A DNA stretch of 64,000 nt from UKL13-3 sp943369665 (GTDB lineage: Bacteria > Bacteroidota > Bacteroidia > UKL13-3): positions 744,001 through 808,000 of the forward strand of contig CALRNX020000001.1 of the NCBI GenBank assembly GCA_943369665.1. The letters are read 5' to 3'. Below the pieces are notes generated by a model. It was not told the DNA's origin and made no database searches. It saw only the letters and a list, made by a program, of their open reading frames with translations. Both the position numbers and the translations under genes were made by a program. This document shows positions 16,712 to 24,376 of this stretch, piece after piece; position 1 is the stretch's first letter; each line of letters starts with the position of its first letter.

Positions 16712-17386
16712 TTAAGTCTTACTTTGACTTGACATATCAAATCCTTTGATAATAAACCAAAAGCTTAGGAATAGCTCAAATAAACCACCAGGGATATCCA
16801 AAATCACATCAATGTTAATTCCGAAAAGTGCAAAAAAAGCTCCTGAAATAAAAATCACATACCCGATTATGCCCCAAACTGATAACCATCGTGGAACTAT
16901 TGTTGAAACAAATAGTAAGTAGGAAAATATCAGTCCGCCAAGTCCCCAGATAACCATGGCAATTTGGTATGAAAAGAAATTTGCTTTTTTGCAAAGAGTA
17001 AATAATAATTCTAAATTTTTGGTATCACCAGTTCCAACTTTCACAAACTCCTCACTTAATGGGATTGATAACAATAAGAAAACGGCACCAACAATTAGCA
17101 AAACAGTAGATGCTATAGCAGCACTTAAATATCCATAAGCTAAGGGTTGATTGTAGGGTTTAAATATGGGAGTCATAATTACTCCTAATACAATATTTAC
17201 AGGTGCAAATACAGCCATCATAATTGCGGCTTGAAAAATTACCTGATTTTTTAAATTAAAAATGACAGCAAGGCTGCCGGGAGAATTGATAAATGAGTTT
17301 AAAAGTCCGAACCCTAGACCGTATGAAATATAGCCAATGAGGAAAGCTATGCCGAAAGTTCTTGCTGCAATTTTGTTAGTATTCAT
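16712..17386 (-). CDS. DUF4386 family membrane protein
   Basis: The 224-residue protein has about six hydrophobic segments and the N-terminal pattern MNTNKIAARTFGIAFLIGYISYGLG. That pattern is typical of DUF4386, a membrane family of unknown function often found beside small regulators. A Crp-type regulator gene is convergent with it. Together the pair lies between two attC-like repeats, so they may have moved as a unit. The start at 17386 is the only good ATG. Confidence 0.78.
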   Translation of the reverse strand: MNTNKIAARTFGIAFLIGYISYGLGFGLLNSFINSPGSLAVIFNLKNQVIFQAAIMMAVFAPVNIVLGVIMTPIFKPYNQPLAYGYLSAAIASTVLLIVGAVFLLLSIPLSEEFVKVGTGDTKNLELLFTLCKKANFFSYQIAMVIWGLGGLIFSYLLFVSTIVPRWLSVWGIIGYVIFISGAFFALFGINIDVILDIPGGLFELFLSFWFIIKGFDMSSQSKT

Positions 17387-17508
17387 AATTTTATGTGTTT
17401 AAGTATTTTTAATTTGACACTGCAAACTTGGTTCATTATTTATTTGATCTCATTGACCTGAGTTAAGAAATGAAATACTTATATTTGGATAATAAAAAAG
17501 TCGACCAC

Positions 17509-17589
17509 ATAACAGCAATGAGGCGGTTCAGTACTCCACAGACACATTTGTGTTAAAAATAGCCCCATCGCAAATCTGCAAAGCGTTAT
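17509..17589. repeat. attC-like repeat 2
   Basis: ATAAC (17509-17513) and GTTAT (17585-17589) form terminal inverted repeats 81 bases apart. Inside, ATGAGGC (17518-17524) and GCCCCAT (17562-17568) pair, and the single mismatch becomes a G-T wobble on the bottom strand, the strand integrases use. The centre shares 19 exact bases (17534-17552) with repeat 1. The right end, GCGTTATAAGC, resembles an attC R' box with the invariant GTT. This is the better preserved of the two copies. Confidence 0.55.
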
Positions 17590-17620
17590 AAGCTATATCA
17601 GGACAACACAACCACAGACA

Positions 17621-18541
17621 ATGAAAGGATTCAATTTTACTTCGACTTTTATATTTTTACTTGTGACGAGTTATTGTTTCTCAACGAACATTTCGGATAC
17701 GACCACAATCAAATCACATTTAACGGCAATTACCAAAACAGGAAAATTCCGTACCTACAGAAACATTGACCAACTTAACAAGACCGCAGGGTATATTCAA
17801 TCTGTTTTCAGCAAGTATTCAGACAGCGTTTTTATCCAGGAGTATTCGGTTAATGGACACGTTTATAAAAATGTTATCTGCTCATTCGGGACAGAAAACC
17901 CCAAGAGAATTATTGTGGGGGCACACTATGACGTATGCGACAATCAAGAAGGAGCGGACGATAATGCAAGCGGTGTGGTGGGTTTATTGGAACTATCAAG
18001 GCTGTTAAAAGGACAAAAGCTCCATCATAGAATTGACCTGGTTGCCTATTCGCTGGAAGAGCCTCCTTATTTCAGAACCGAACATATGGGTAGTTATATC
18101 CATGCCAAATCACTTGCCGACAATAACATTGAAGTATATGGAATGATTTCAATTGAAATGATCGGTTATTTTAAGGACGATAAAAATTCACAATCCTACC
18201 CTATCGGAGCGCTTTCCCTCATTTATGGCAATAAAGGAAACTATATAACCTTGGTCAAAAAATTCGGTGCGGGTAAGTTTACACGTAAATTTTGCAGCAC
18301 CTACAAATCAACCAAAGCGATCAGAACCAAAAAATTCACAGGTCCGAAGGCTTTAGTCGGTATTGACTTTTCAGACCATTTGAATTACTGGAAGTTTGGA
18401 TTCAGTGCACTAATGATTACGGATACATCATTTTACCGAAACAAAAACTATCACGAACCAACAGATACCATGGAAACATTGGATATCAAAAAAATGGCAC
18501 AGGTAATTGACGGAATATTTAATACCTTGACGGCTCTATAA
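17621..18541 (+). CDS. M28 family zinc aminopeptidase-like protein
   Basis: The 306-residue protein has a signal peptide (MKGFNFTSTFIFLLVTSYCFS) and the M28 dizinc peptidase core: H102 in VGAHYDV, D113 in GADDNASGVVGLLEL, and E146/E147 in YSLEEPP. A later acidic ligand is in SIEMIGYF and the final His in FSDHLNYWKFGFSALMITDT. M28 enzymes are secreted or periplasmic aminopeptidases or carboxypeptidases that need two zinc ions. It starts 31 bases after attC-like repeat 2. A START-like gene follows 8 bases after its stop, so they may be co-transcribed. The exact substrate is unknown. Confidence 0.85.
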   Translation: MKGFNFTSTFIFLLVTSYCFSTNISDTTTIKSHLTAITKTGKFRTYRNIDQLNKTAGYIQSVFSKYSDSVFIQEYSVNGHVYKNVICSFGTENPKRIIVGAHYDVCDNQEGADDNASGVVGLLELSRLLKGQKLHHRIDLVAYSLEEPPYFRTEHMGSYIHAKSLADNNIEVYGMISIEMIGYFKDDKNSQSYPIGALSLIYGNKGNYITLVKKFGAGKFTRKFCSTYKSTKAIRTKKFTGPKALVGIDFSDHLNYWKFGFSALMITDTSFYRNKNYHEPTDTMETLDIKKMAQVIDGIFNTLTAL

Positions 18542-18549
18542 CCCTGATC

Positions 18550-19002
18550 ATGGAAAAACAAATCGTTCAAAACAGCATCACCATCAAAGCCCCGATTGAT
18601 AACGTTTGGGATGCACTGGTGAACCCTGAACAAACCAAAAAGTATATGTTCGGATGCGAAACCGTATCGGAATGGAAAGTCGGTAGTCCATTGTATTGGC
18701 GTGGAATGCATGAAGGCAACGAAATGATCTTTGTAACAGGTTTTATCCTGGAGATTCAACCAGGAAAAATATTGAAATACTCTGTTATTGATCCGAATGC
18801 GGCTTATCCGCAAACACCCGAAAACCATTTGCATGTAACCTATGAGTTGGCCGAAACAAACGGACAGACGCTATTAACCGTAACACAGGACGGATTTGAA
18901 GGTGCAGCCGAAGGAGAAAAAAGATACAAAGACGTTTACAATAAAGGAGATGGCTGGAATCCTATTTTGGTGGAGATCAAACAATTATTGGAAACCACCT
19001 GA
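18550..19002 (+). CDS. SRPBCC/AHSA1-type (START-like) protein
   Basis: The 150-residue protein begins with IVQNSITIKAPIDNVWDALVNPEQTKKYMFGCETVSEWKVGSPLYWRG, the classic AHSA1-type SRPBCC pattern. Its long C-terminal helix is GWNPILVEIKQLLE. These proteins have a deep hydrophobic ligand pocket; some stimulate Hsp90 and many bind lipids or small molecules. The ligand is unknown here. It has no signal peptide, so it is cytoplasmic. It follows the M28 gene by 8 bases and is the last gene of the block between porD and recN. Confidence 0.85.
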   Translation: MEKQIVQNSITIKAPIDNVWDALVNPEQTKKYMFGCETVSEWKVGSPLYWRGMHEGNEMIFVTGFILEIQPGKILKYSVIDPNAAYPQTPENHLHVTYELAETNGQTLLTVTQDGFEGAAEGEKRYKDVYNKGDGWNPILVEIKQLLETT

Positions 19003-19119
19003 GTTAAAAGCCTTTTTGCTTCATGAAGCTGAAAAATGGACTCCCAATAAAGCGGTACAACAAATTAACTGCTCCGGCAACTGTTGAAAATTCTCTTCCA
19101 AATTCCCCTTTTCATCCCC

Positions 19120-19127
19120 TATTTTTG
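19120..19127 (+). promoter_or_regulatory. -7 promoter element of recN
   Basis: TATTTTTG matches TAnnTTTG and ends only 7 bases before the ATG at 19135, so the recN transcript should be almost leaderless. The -33 match is poor. Confidence 0.5.
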
Positions 19128-19134
19128 AGGCCAT

Positions 19135-20787
19135 ATGTTGCAATCTCTCCATATCCGAAACTACGCCATTATTAAAGCCGTTGATATCAACTTCGACAGG
19201 CGGTTAAATATTATTACGGGCGAAACGGGTGCCGGAAAATCCATTTTGATGGGTGCACTCGGGTTGATATTGGGTGAACGTGCCGATAGCAAATCATTAC
19301 ACAATCCCGAAGATAAATGCGTGGTGGAAGGAACTTTCACCATTGGTAATTATCACCTTCAATCTTTTTTTGAAGCCAACGAATTGGATTACGACTCCAC
19401 CTGTTTGATCCGCAGGGAAATTACCCCACAGGGAAAATCGCGGGCATTTGTAAACGATACACCGGTTAATCTTTCGGTATTGAAGGAACTGGGCGAACAA
19501 TTGATCGATATTGTTTCGCAACACCAAACATTGGAATTAAACGAAGAACGTTTTCAATTGAGCATTATTGATGCAATAGCGGAAACCGATAAACAACTGC
19601 TAGAATATGCAGCTTCTTTTAAAGCGTACAAAAAAACCGAACGCGAATTAAAAGCCTTGGTTGAACAGGAAGCAAAAGCCCGGACAGACGAAGACTATTT
19701 AAAATTTATCCTCAACGAATTGGTTGAGGCGAACATAACAGCACACGAGCAATCCGAACTGGAAACGCAACTCGAATTGTTAAGCAATGCCGAAAACATA
19801 CAGGTATCTGCCGGTACTGCCAACAGGGCATTGAGTGAAGATGAACAAAGTATCATCGACCAGATCCAACAACTCAAAACAATATTGCAACCGGCAGCCA
19901 AACACCATCCGGTTGTATCGGAACTATCCAAACGCCTCGACTCAACCATCATCGAGCTGAAAGATATCAGTGCGGAATTGGAAACGATTGTTGAAAAAAC
20001 GCAATCCAATCCTGAAGCTTTGCTGCAAACTGAGGAGCGCTTGCAATTGTTGTTTGACCTTCAGAAAAAACACAGGGTAACCAATAATGAAGAATTATTG
20101 GAACTGCAAAAGCAGTTTGAACAAAACCTGGCTGCAATCGGAAGCCTGCAAAACGATATTTTGGATGCAGAATATGCCCTTTCGCAATTGAAAGAATCGC
20201 TTACCAAACAAGCACAACAACTGTCAGCCAAGCGAGCAAAGGCCATTCCTGTTATCGAAAAAAACATTCACGAATTACTGAAACAAGTAGAGATGCCCGA
20301 TGCCAAGATCAGTGTGGAGCATCATCAACTTTCGGATTTTACGGAAACAGGAACCGATCAAATCAGTTTATTGTTTTCGGCTAATAAAGGACAATCCTTG
20401 CAAGCCATTAACAAAGTGGCTTCGGGAGGAGAGTTGAGCCGGTTAATGTTATGCATCAAATCACTGATCTCCGATAAAGTGGCTCTACCAAGCATTGTGT
20501 TTGATGAAATTGATACGGGTATTTCGGGCGAAGCAGCACTCAAGGTTTCTCAGGTAATGAAAAAACATGCTGCACACCACCAGGTGATTGCCATTACGCA
20601 CCTTGCTCAAATAGCAGGGAAAGCAGATGCGCATTTTTTTGTGCACAAAACCAGCGATCAAACCAGCACACATACACATATCAAACAACTTTCGGACAAT
20701 GAACGTCTGGAAGAAATTGCCCGTATGTTGCATGGAGCCAATCCTTCGCCAAAAGTATTGGAAGCCGCCAAAGAGCTTATCGGATAA
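19135..20787 (+). CDS. recN: DNA repair protein RecN
   Basis: RecN is an SMC-like ATPase that helps repair double-strand breaks. The 550-residue product has the Walker A region (INFDRRLNIITGETGAGKSILMGAL, about 18-42) and long coiled-coil arms (about 150-370). The signature motif is KVASGGELSRLMLCIKSL, Walker B is PSIVFDEIDTGISGEAAL and the D/H loop is QVIAITHLAQIA. Length and motif order are standard. It has its own -7 element just upstream. In many Bacteroidota it directly follows porD; here it is displaced. Confidence 0.96.
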   Translation: MLQSLHIRNYAIIKAVDINFDRRLNIITGETGAGKSILMGALGLILGERADSKSLHNPEDKCVVEGTFTIGNYHLQSFFEANELDYDSTCLIRREITPQGKSRAFVNDTPVNLSVLKELGEQLIDIVSQHQTLELNEERFQLSIIDAIAETDKQLLEYAASFKAYKKTERELKALVEQEAKARTDEDYLKFILNELVEANITAHEQSELETQLELLSNAENIQVSAGTANRALSEDEQSIIDQIQQLKTILQPAAKHHPVVSELSKRLDSTIIELKDISAELETIVEKTQSNPEALLQTEERLQLLFDLQKKHRVTNNEELLELQKQFEQNLAAIGSLQNDILDAEYALSQLKESLTKQAQQLSAKRAKAIPVIEKNIHELLKQVEMPDAKISVEHHQLSDFTETGTDQISLLFSANKGQSLQAINKVASGGELSRLMLCIKSLISDKVALPSIVFDEIDTGISGEAALKVSQVMKKHAAHHQVIAITHLAQIAGKADAHFFVHKTSDQTSTHTHIKQLSDNERLEEIARMLHGANPSPKVLEAAKELIG

Positions 20788-20911
20788 GGGTTTATCCAGG
20801 TTAACCTTGTATAAAAAACCGTTAGTGCTTTTTGCTTTCTTTCCACCAACAATCCACAACGAAAGGAAATAACAGGTTTCTTACTAACTTTCTGCCATAA
20901 TTAATCGTCAC

Positions 20912-21691
20912 ATGAAAAAGCTACTCTTTTTAGTTTGTTTGCTCGGCATGGTTATCACGCCCGGTTTGGCTCAAAAGAACAAACCCGTAACCCCGGCACC
21001 CCGCCCTGCTGCGCCCAAAGGGCCACCACCATATGTACTCAAAAAAGATTATGAGCCACAAATGGAGGAACTTAAAGCCAAAGTAAATGCTGCTGCAAGT
21101 GCTGCCAATGCCGCACGAAACAGTATAGATGGAAAATTTGCGAAAGTAATTGTGCTGGATAGCCAGATGCAGGAAGTGCAAGCTATTTTAAGTTCGGCCA
21201 GCTTTCAAATTGCCATGAATGCCGACTCGTTGAAGGAAACACGTTTTTCGATGGAAGAATTCCAGAAAAAAACGGAAGCTAATTTTAGCATCGCTCAGGA
21301 ACAACAAGCCGCTTTCTCTCAAACGGTTTGGATGTTGTTTGGGGTTGCAATGGCTTTAACGGTTGTGGTGTTGGTTGTGTTGTTATCGCTTCTCAAAAAA
21401 CGGATGAGTGCACTCGAAACAGTACTGCACAAAAACGAGGAGATCCTTAAAAAGAGTCTTTCATTGAGTACCGAAAAAATTCAACAGGAATTAAAAGACG
21501 GCATGCAATCATCAGAATCACGCATGTTGGTTGATATTTCGGCTCTTAAAAAGGAATTAACCAACCAGCTTAATCAACAAAAAGAAACAACCTTATCGAG
21601 CATTCAACAATTGGAAGCCAAAATTGCCAATATTGAAAATCCTCCTTCAGATACTCCTGCTGCCAACAACGATCCCGAAATATTTATTTAA
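20912..21691 (+). CDS. Membrane-anchored coiled-coil protein of unknown function
   Basis: The 259-residue protein has a signal-like start (MKKLLFLVCLLGMVITPGLAQ), a Pro-rich linker (about 25-40) and a heptad-rich periplasmic helix (about 45-135). A single membrane helix (about 139-161) and a second coiled coil (about 163-240) follow. If the signal is cleaved, the first coiled coil lies outside the inner membrane and the second inside. I do not recognise a family. It lies between recN and a DUF421 gene. A perfect terminator follows 3 bases after the stop. Confidence 0.75.
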   Translation: MKKLLFLVCLLGMVITPGLAQKNKPVTPAPRPAAPKGPPPYVLKKDYEPQMEELKAKVNAAASAANAARNSIDGKFAKVIVLDSQMQEVQAILSSASFQIAMNADSLKETRFSMEEFQKKTEANFSIAQEQQAAFSQTVWMLFGVAMALTVVVLVVLLSLLKKRMSALETVLHKNEEILKKSLSLSTEKIQQELKDGMQSSESRMLVDISALKKELTNQLNQQKETTLSSIQQLEAKIANIENPPSDTPAANNDPEIFI

Positions 21692-21694
21692 CAC

Positions 21695-21719
21695 AAAAGC
21701 AGGTACACCACCTGCTTTT
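21695..21719 (+). terminator. Terminator after the coiled-coil gene
   Basis: AAAAGCAGGT (21695-21704) and ACCTGCTTTT (21710-21719) form a perfect 10-bp stem with a 5-base loop and a run of Ts. The DUF421 ATG at 21723 comes right after the T-run. Confidence 0.85.
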
Positions 21720-21722
21720 TTT

Positions 21723-22250
21723 ATGCCAGATACCATGAACCCTTACCTTGAAATTGTATTACGTGCTTTAGCGGTGTATGTTTTCATCCTGGTGGCCATA
21801 CGCCTAATGGGCAAAAAGGAGCTTTCCCAACTTTCTGTTGTAGACCTGGTATTGATTATGCTGGTGAGCAACGCTGTTCAAAATGCAATGGTAGGAGCTG
21901 ATGTTTCTTTGTTGGGAGGATTGATCGCTGCGGCCGTTTTGTTTGCCCTCGATTTTGCCATTAAGGAAATAACATACCGAAACAAACGACTGAAAGAAAT
22001 GGTAGAAGGCCATTCGGTATTATTGATTTACAAAGGAGTGGTAAAGGAAGATAACCTCAAACACGAAAAAATAACAATGATGGAATTGGATGCCGTGGTT
22101 CGGGAACATGGTGTTTCATCGATCAGCGATGTGGAACTTTGCGTGTTGGAAACAGATGGAACGATCAGTGTGATCTCCAAAACACTTAACGACCAACATT
22201 TTTATCCACGCAAGCACAAAGCGTTACACCGTAAATACAAAAGCGCTTAG
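21723..22250 (+). CDS. DUF421 (YetF-like) membrane protein
   Basis: The 175-residue protein has three hydrophobic segments (about 8-25, 36-52 and 58-76) and the DUF421 signatures RLMGKKELSQLSVVDLVLIMLVSNAVQNAM and GHSVLLIYKGVVKEDNL..EKITMMELDAVVREHGV. The C-terminal half is a cytoplasmic alpha/beta domain. Members are related to Bacillus YetF; the role is unclear, possibly in spore or envelope physiology. Starts at 21723 (MPDT) and 21735 (MNPYL) are both possible. The second is safer, because the first abuts the upstream terminator. Its stop is one base from the stop of the convergent cupin gene. Confidence 0.85.
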   Translation: MPDTMNPYLEIVLRALAVYVFILVAIRLMGKKELSQLSVVDLVLIMLVSNAVQNAMVGADVSLLGGLIAAAVLFALDFAIKEITYRNKRLKEMVEGHSVLLIYKGVVKEDNLKHEKITMMELDAVVREHGVSSISDVELCVLETDGTISVISKTLNDQHFYPRKHKALHRKYKSA

Positions 22251-22251
22251 T

Positions 22252-22611
22252 TTATGCTTCACGGTTCACCGTGTCGATCGAAAAGGCCGGGACACAGCAG
22301 CTCCAATATTCGCAAGGTTGAGCAAAAGGATTGGAATACCGCACCCGTGTTCCTTTGCGGATCAAAATACTTTCTCCTGCTTGCAGCACAACGGTTTCGC
22401 CATCCACCTCAAATTGTTTTTGGCCACTTACCACCATGGTAACTTCATCAAATTGCGGGGTTTGAAAAGGCTCGCTCCACCCGGCAGGGGCTACCATATG
22501 TGCAACCGAAAAGCCTTTATCGCCACTGCTGGCCAGGCCATAATGTTCTTCAATTAATTTACCATCGGTTGTGGGAACAACAAATGGATCCGTTTGTTTG
22601 AGGTATGCCAT
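22252..22611 (-). CDS. Cupin domain protein
   Basis: The 119-residue protein is a single cupin beta-barrel. The pattern WSEPFQTPQFDEVTMVVSGQKQFEVDGETVVLQAGESILIRKGTRVRYSNP contains both cupin motifs. The usual first metal-binding histidines are not obvious: the F-Q-T-P-Q-F-D-E segment offers only an acidic residue. Metal binding is therefore doubtful. The enzyme or binding function is unknown. It is convergent with the DUF421 gene (one base between the stops) and divergent from an exonuclease/phosphatase gene. Confidence 0.82.
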   Translation of the reverse strand: MAYLKQTDPFVVPTTDGKLIEEHYGLASSGDKGFSVAHMVAPAGWSEPFQTPQFDEVTMVVSGQKQFEVDGETVVLQAGESILIRKGTRVRYSNPFAQPCEYWSCCVPAFSIDTVNREA

Positions 22612-22747
22612 TGCTTAAATGATTAATGGTTATGTTCATTCAATATTACACAATTTACTTCCCGTTGTATTTATGTTATCTTATAATTCTTACCCTTTTT
22701 AACAAAATATTTATACTATTTTCGGGCACTGATTTAACTTCAAGCAA

Positions 22748-23776
22748 ATGACAAAAAACACCTTCATCGCTCTTGTGGCCTCACTCCTGTTCAGCATTTC
22801 AGCTTCCGCCCAAAAAACACTCTGGGTTGGGTTTTACAACCAGGAAAACTTGTTTGATACCATTGATGATCCACACAAAAACGATAATGAGTTTTTGCCA
22901 ACCGAAAAAAAGCAATGGAATACCGAAAAATACCGGAATAAGATCAATCATATGGCCAAGGTGATTGCGAGTATGAATGATTCCAAAGGTGCCGATGTAT
23001 TGGGGATGTGCGAGGTAGAAAACGATGCTGTGTTGACAGACCTGGTGAAAGATGAACAGATCAAATCAAAGAAATATGCCTTTGTTCATTTCGATTCACC
23101 CGATGACAGAAGCATTGATAATGCCTTGATCTATCAATCGAAAAAGTTTAAGTTATTGGCAACCGCTACATATAAAGTGACAATGGAGAGCAATCCTCAT
23201 TTTAAAACTCGCGATATTTTATTGGTAAAATTACAACCCAAAGAAAGCAAAGAACCGATCGTGTTTTTGGTGAACCACTTTCCTTCACGTGTGGGTGGAG
23301 AGGCCGAAAGTGCCGGAAAACGTGCTACTGCAGCCACCGTATTGCGCAGCGTATACGACAGTATTGTAAAAGCAAATCCGGCACAACATATTGTGATCAT
23401 GGGTGATTTTAACGATGAACCCACCGACTCAAGTATCAAAAGTGTATTGAAAGCAAAAGGATCAAAAGCAGAACTGACCACAGCTACTGAATTGTACAAT
23501 GCCATGTATGACCTCAAAATGCAGAAACAGGGTTCGTTATCGTATCGCAATGAATGGAACATGTTGGACCAAATTATGATGAGTGGTTTTACGGCAAGTT
23601 GTTACGGAAAAATCTGTTACCGCGACAGTTCGGCTGCTATTTACAAACAAGACTGGATGATTGAGCAAGAAGGTAAATACAAAGGCACTCCGCTGAGAAC
23701 CTTTGGCGGACAAAAATATACCAATGGTTACAGTGACCATTTTCCGGTTTATGTAGTTTTGGAACTGCGCAAATAG
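22748..23776 (+). CDS. Secreted endonuclease/exonuclease/phosphatase family protein
   Basis: The 342-residue protein has a signal peptide (MTKNTFIALVASLLFSISASAQ) and a complete EEP fold. It has WVGFYNQENLFDTIDD at the first strand, the metal-binding Glu in LGMCEVEND, the LVNHFPSR motif, MGDFNDEP with the catalytic Asp and Asn, and the terminal YSDHFPVYV His. This Mg-dependent fold covers nucleases, phosphodiesterases and sphingomyelinases; the substrate here is not clear. Export to the periplasm or outside is expected. The next gene begins 9 bases after its stop. Confidence 0.88.
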   Translation: MTKNTFIALVASLLFSISASAQKTLWVGFYNQENLFDTIDDPHKNDNEFLPTEKKQWNTEKYRNKINHMAKVIASMNDSKGADVLGMCEVENDAVLTDLVKDEQIKSKKYAFVHFDSPDDRSIDNALIYQSKKFKLLATATYKVTMESNPHFKTRDILLVKLQPKESKEPIVFLVNHFPSRVGGEAESAGKRATAATVLRSVYDSIVKANPAQHIVIMGDFNDEPTDSSIKSVLKAKGSKAELTTATELYNAMYDLKMQKQGSLSYRNEWNMLDQIMMSGFTASCYGKICYRDSSAAIYKQDWMIEQEGKYKGTPLRTFGGQKYTNGYSDHFPVYVVLELRK

Positions 23777-23785
23777 CTACTACAG

Positions 23786-24271
23786 ATGAACAAACGCTTT
23801 CTGGTAATGGCTATATTAGCTATTCCATTTACCATGGCTGCACAAGCCCCAATTGAAATCGGTAAAGCCGAAAATGGCAAATACATCATCACTGCCGACA
23901 CTGCTGTTTTGCGCAAAGCCATCGAACAAACCTTGGGTGATGCAACCAGGATCAATAATCTGTTTATTGAATCGGTAAACAAATGGCACTATTTAATGGC
24001 TACGGGTACGCAAAAAAACTATACCAAAACCATTGCTATTGAATTGATGTACGATATCAATACCCGCACCTATTATGCAAAAGAAGGTCTTGCCCACAAA
24101 ACCTGTGCATCGGCCGGGTGTAATCAGTGTGAACCTTTTAAGGAAAACGGCAACATCATAGGATGTCATTGCAAGGAACAAGGCACTGTAAGCAACGAGT
24201 GTAATTTTAAAACAGAGATCAAAAGCCCGTTTTATTATCAGTTGAACAGGTATCTTAAGATGAAGAAGTAG
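23786..24271 (+). CDS. Small secreted cysteine-rich protein of unknown function
   Basis: The 161-residue product has a signal peptide (MNKRFLVMAILAIPFTMAAQA) and six cysteines packed near the C-terminus (KTCASAGCNQCEPFKENGNIIGCHCKEQ...NEC). The pairwise CxxC and CxC spacing could form disulfides outside the cytoplasm or bind a metal. I do not recognise the family. It follows the EEP nuclease/phosphatase gene by 9 bases, so the two are probably co-transcribed and may act together in the periplasm. Confidence 0.7.
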   Translation: MNKRFLVMAILAIPFTMAAQAPIEIGKAENGKYIITADTAVLRKAIEQTLGDATRINNLFIESVNKWHYLMATGTQKNYTKTIAIELMYDINTRTYYAKEGLAHKTCASAGCNQCEPFKENGNIIGCHCKEQGTVSNECNFKTEIKSPFYYQLNRYLKMKK

Positions 24272-24376
24272 GCAAACGTCCTAACGAAACAGCCCACCTG
24301 CCGATCGCCAACCATGGACAATTCCACAAAAAGACGGTGCAAGTGAAAACCGGAAATTTTTCTTACTTTGCACCCA

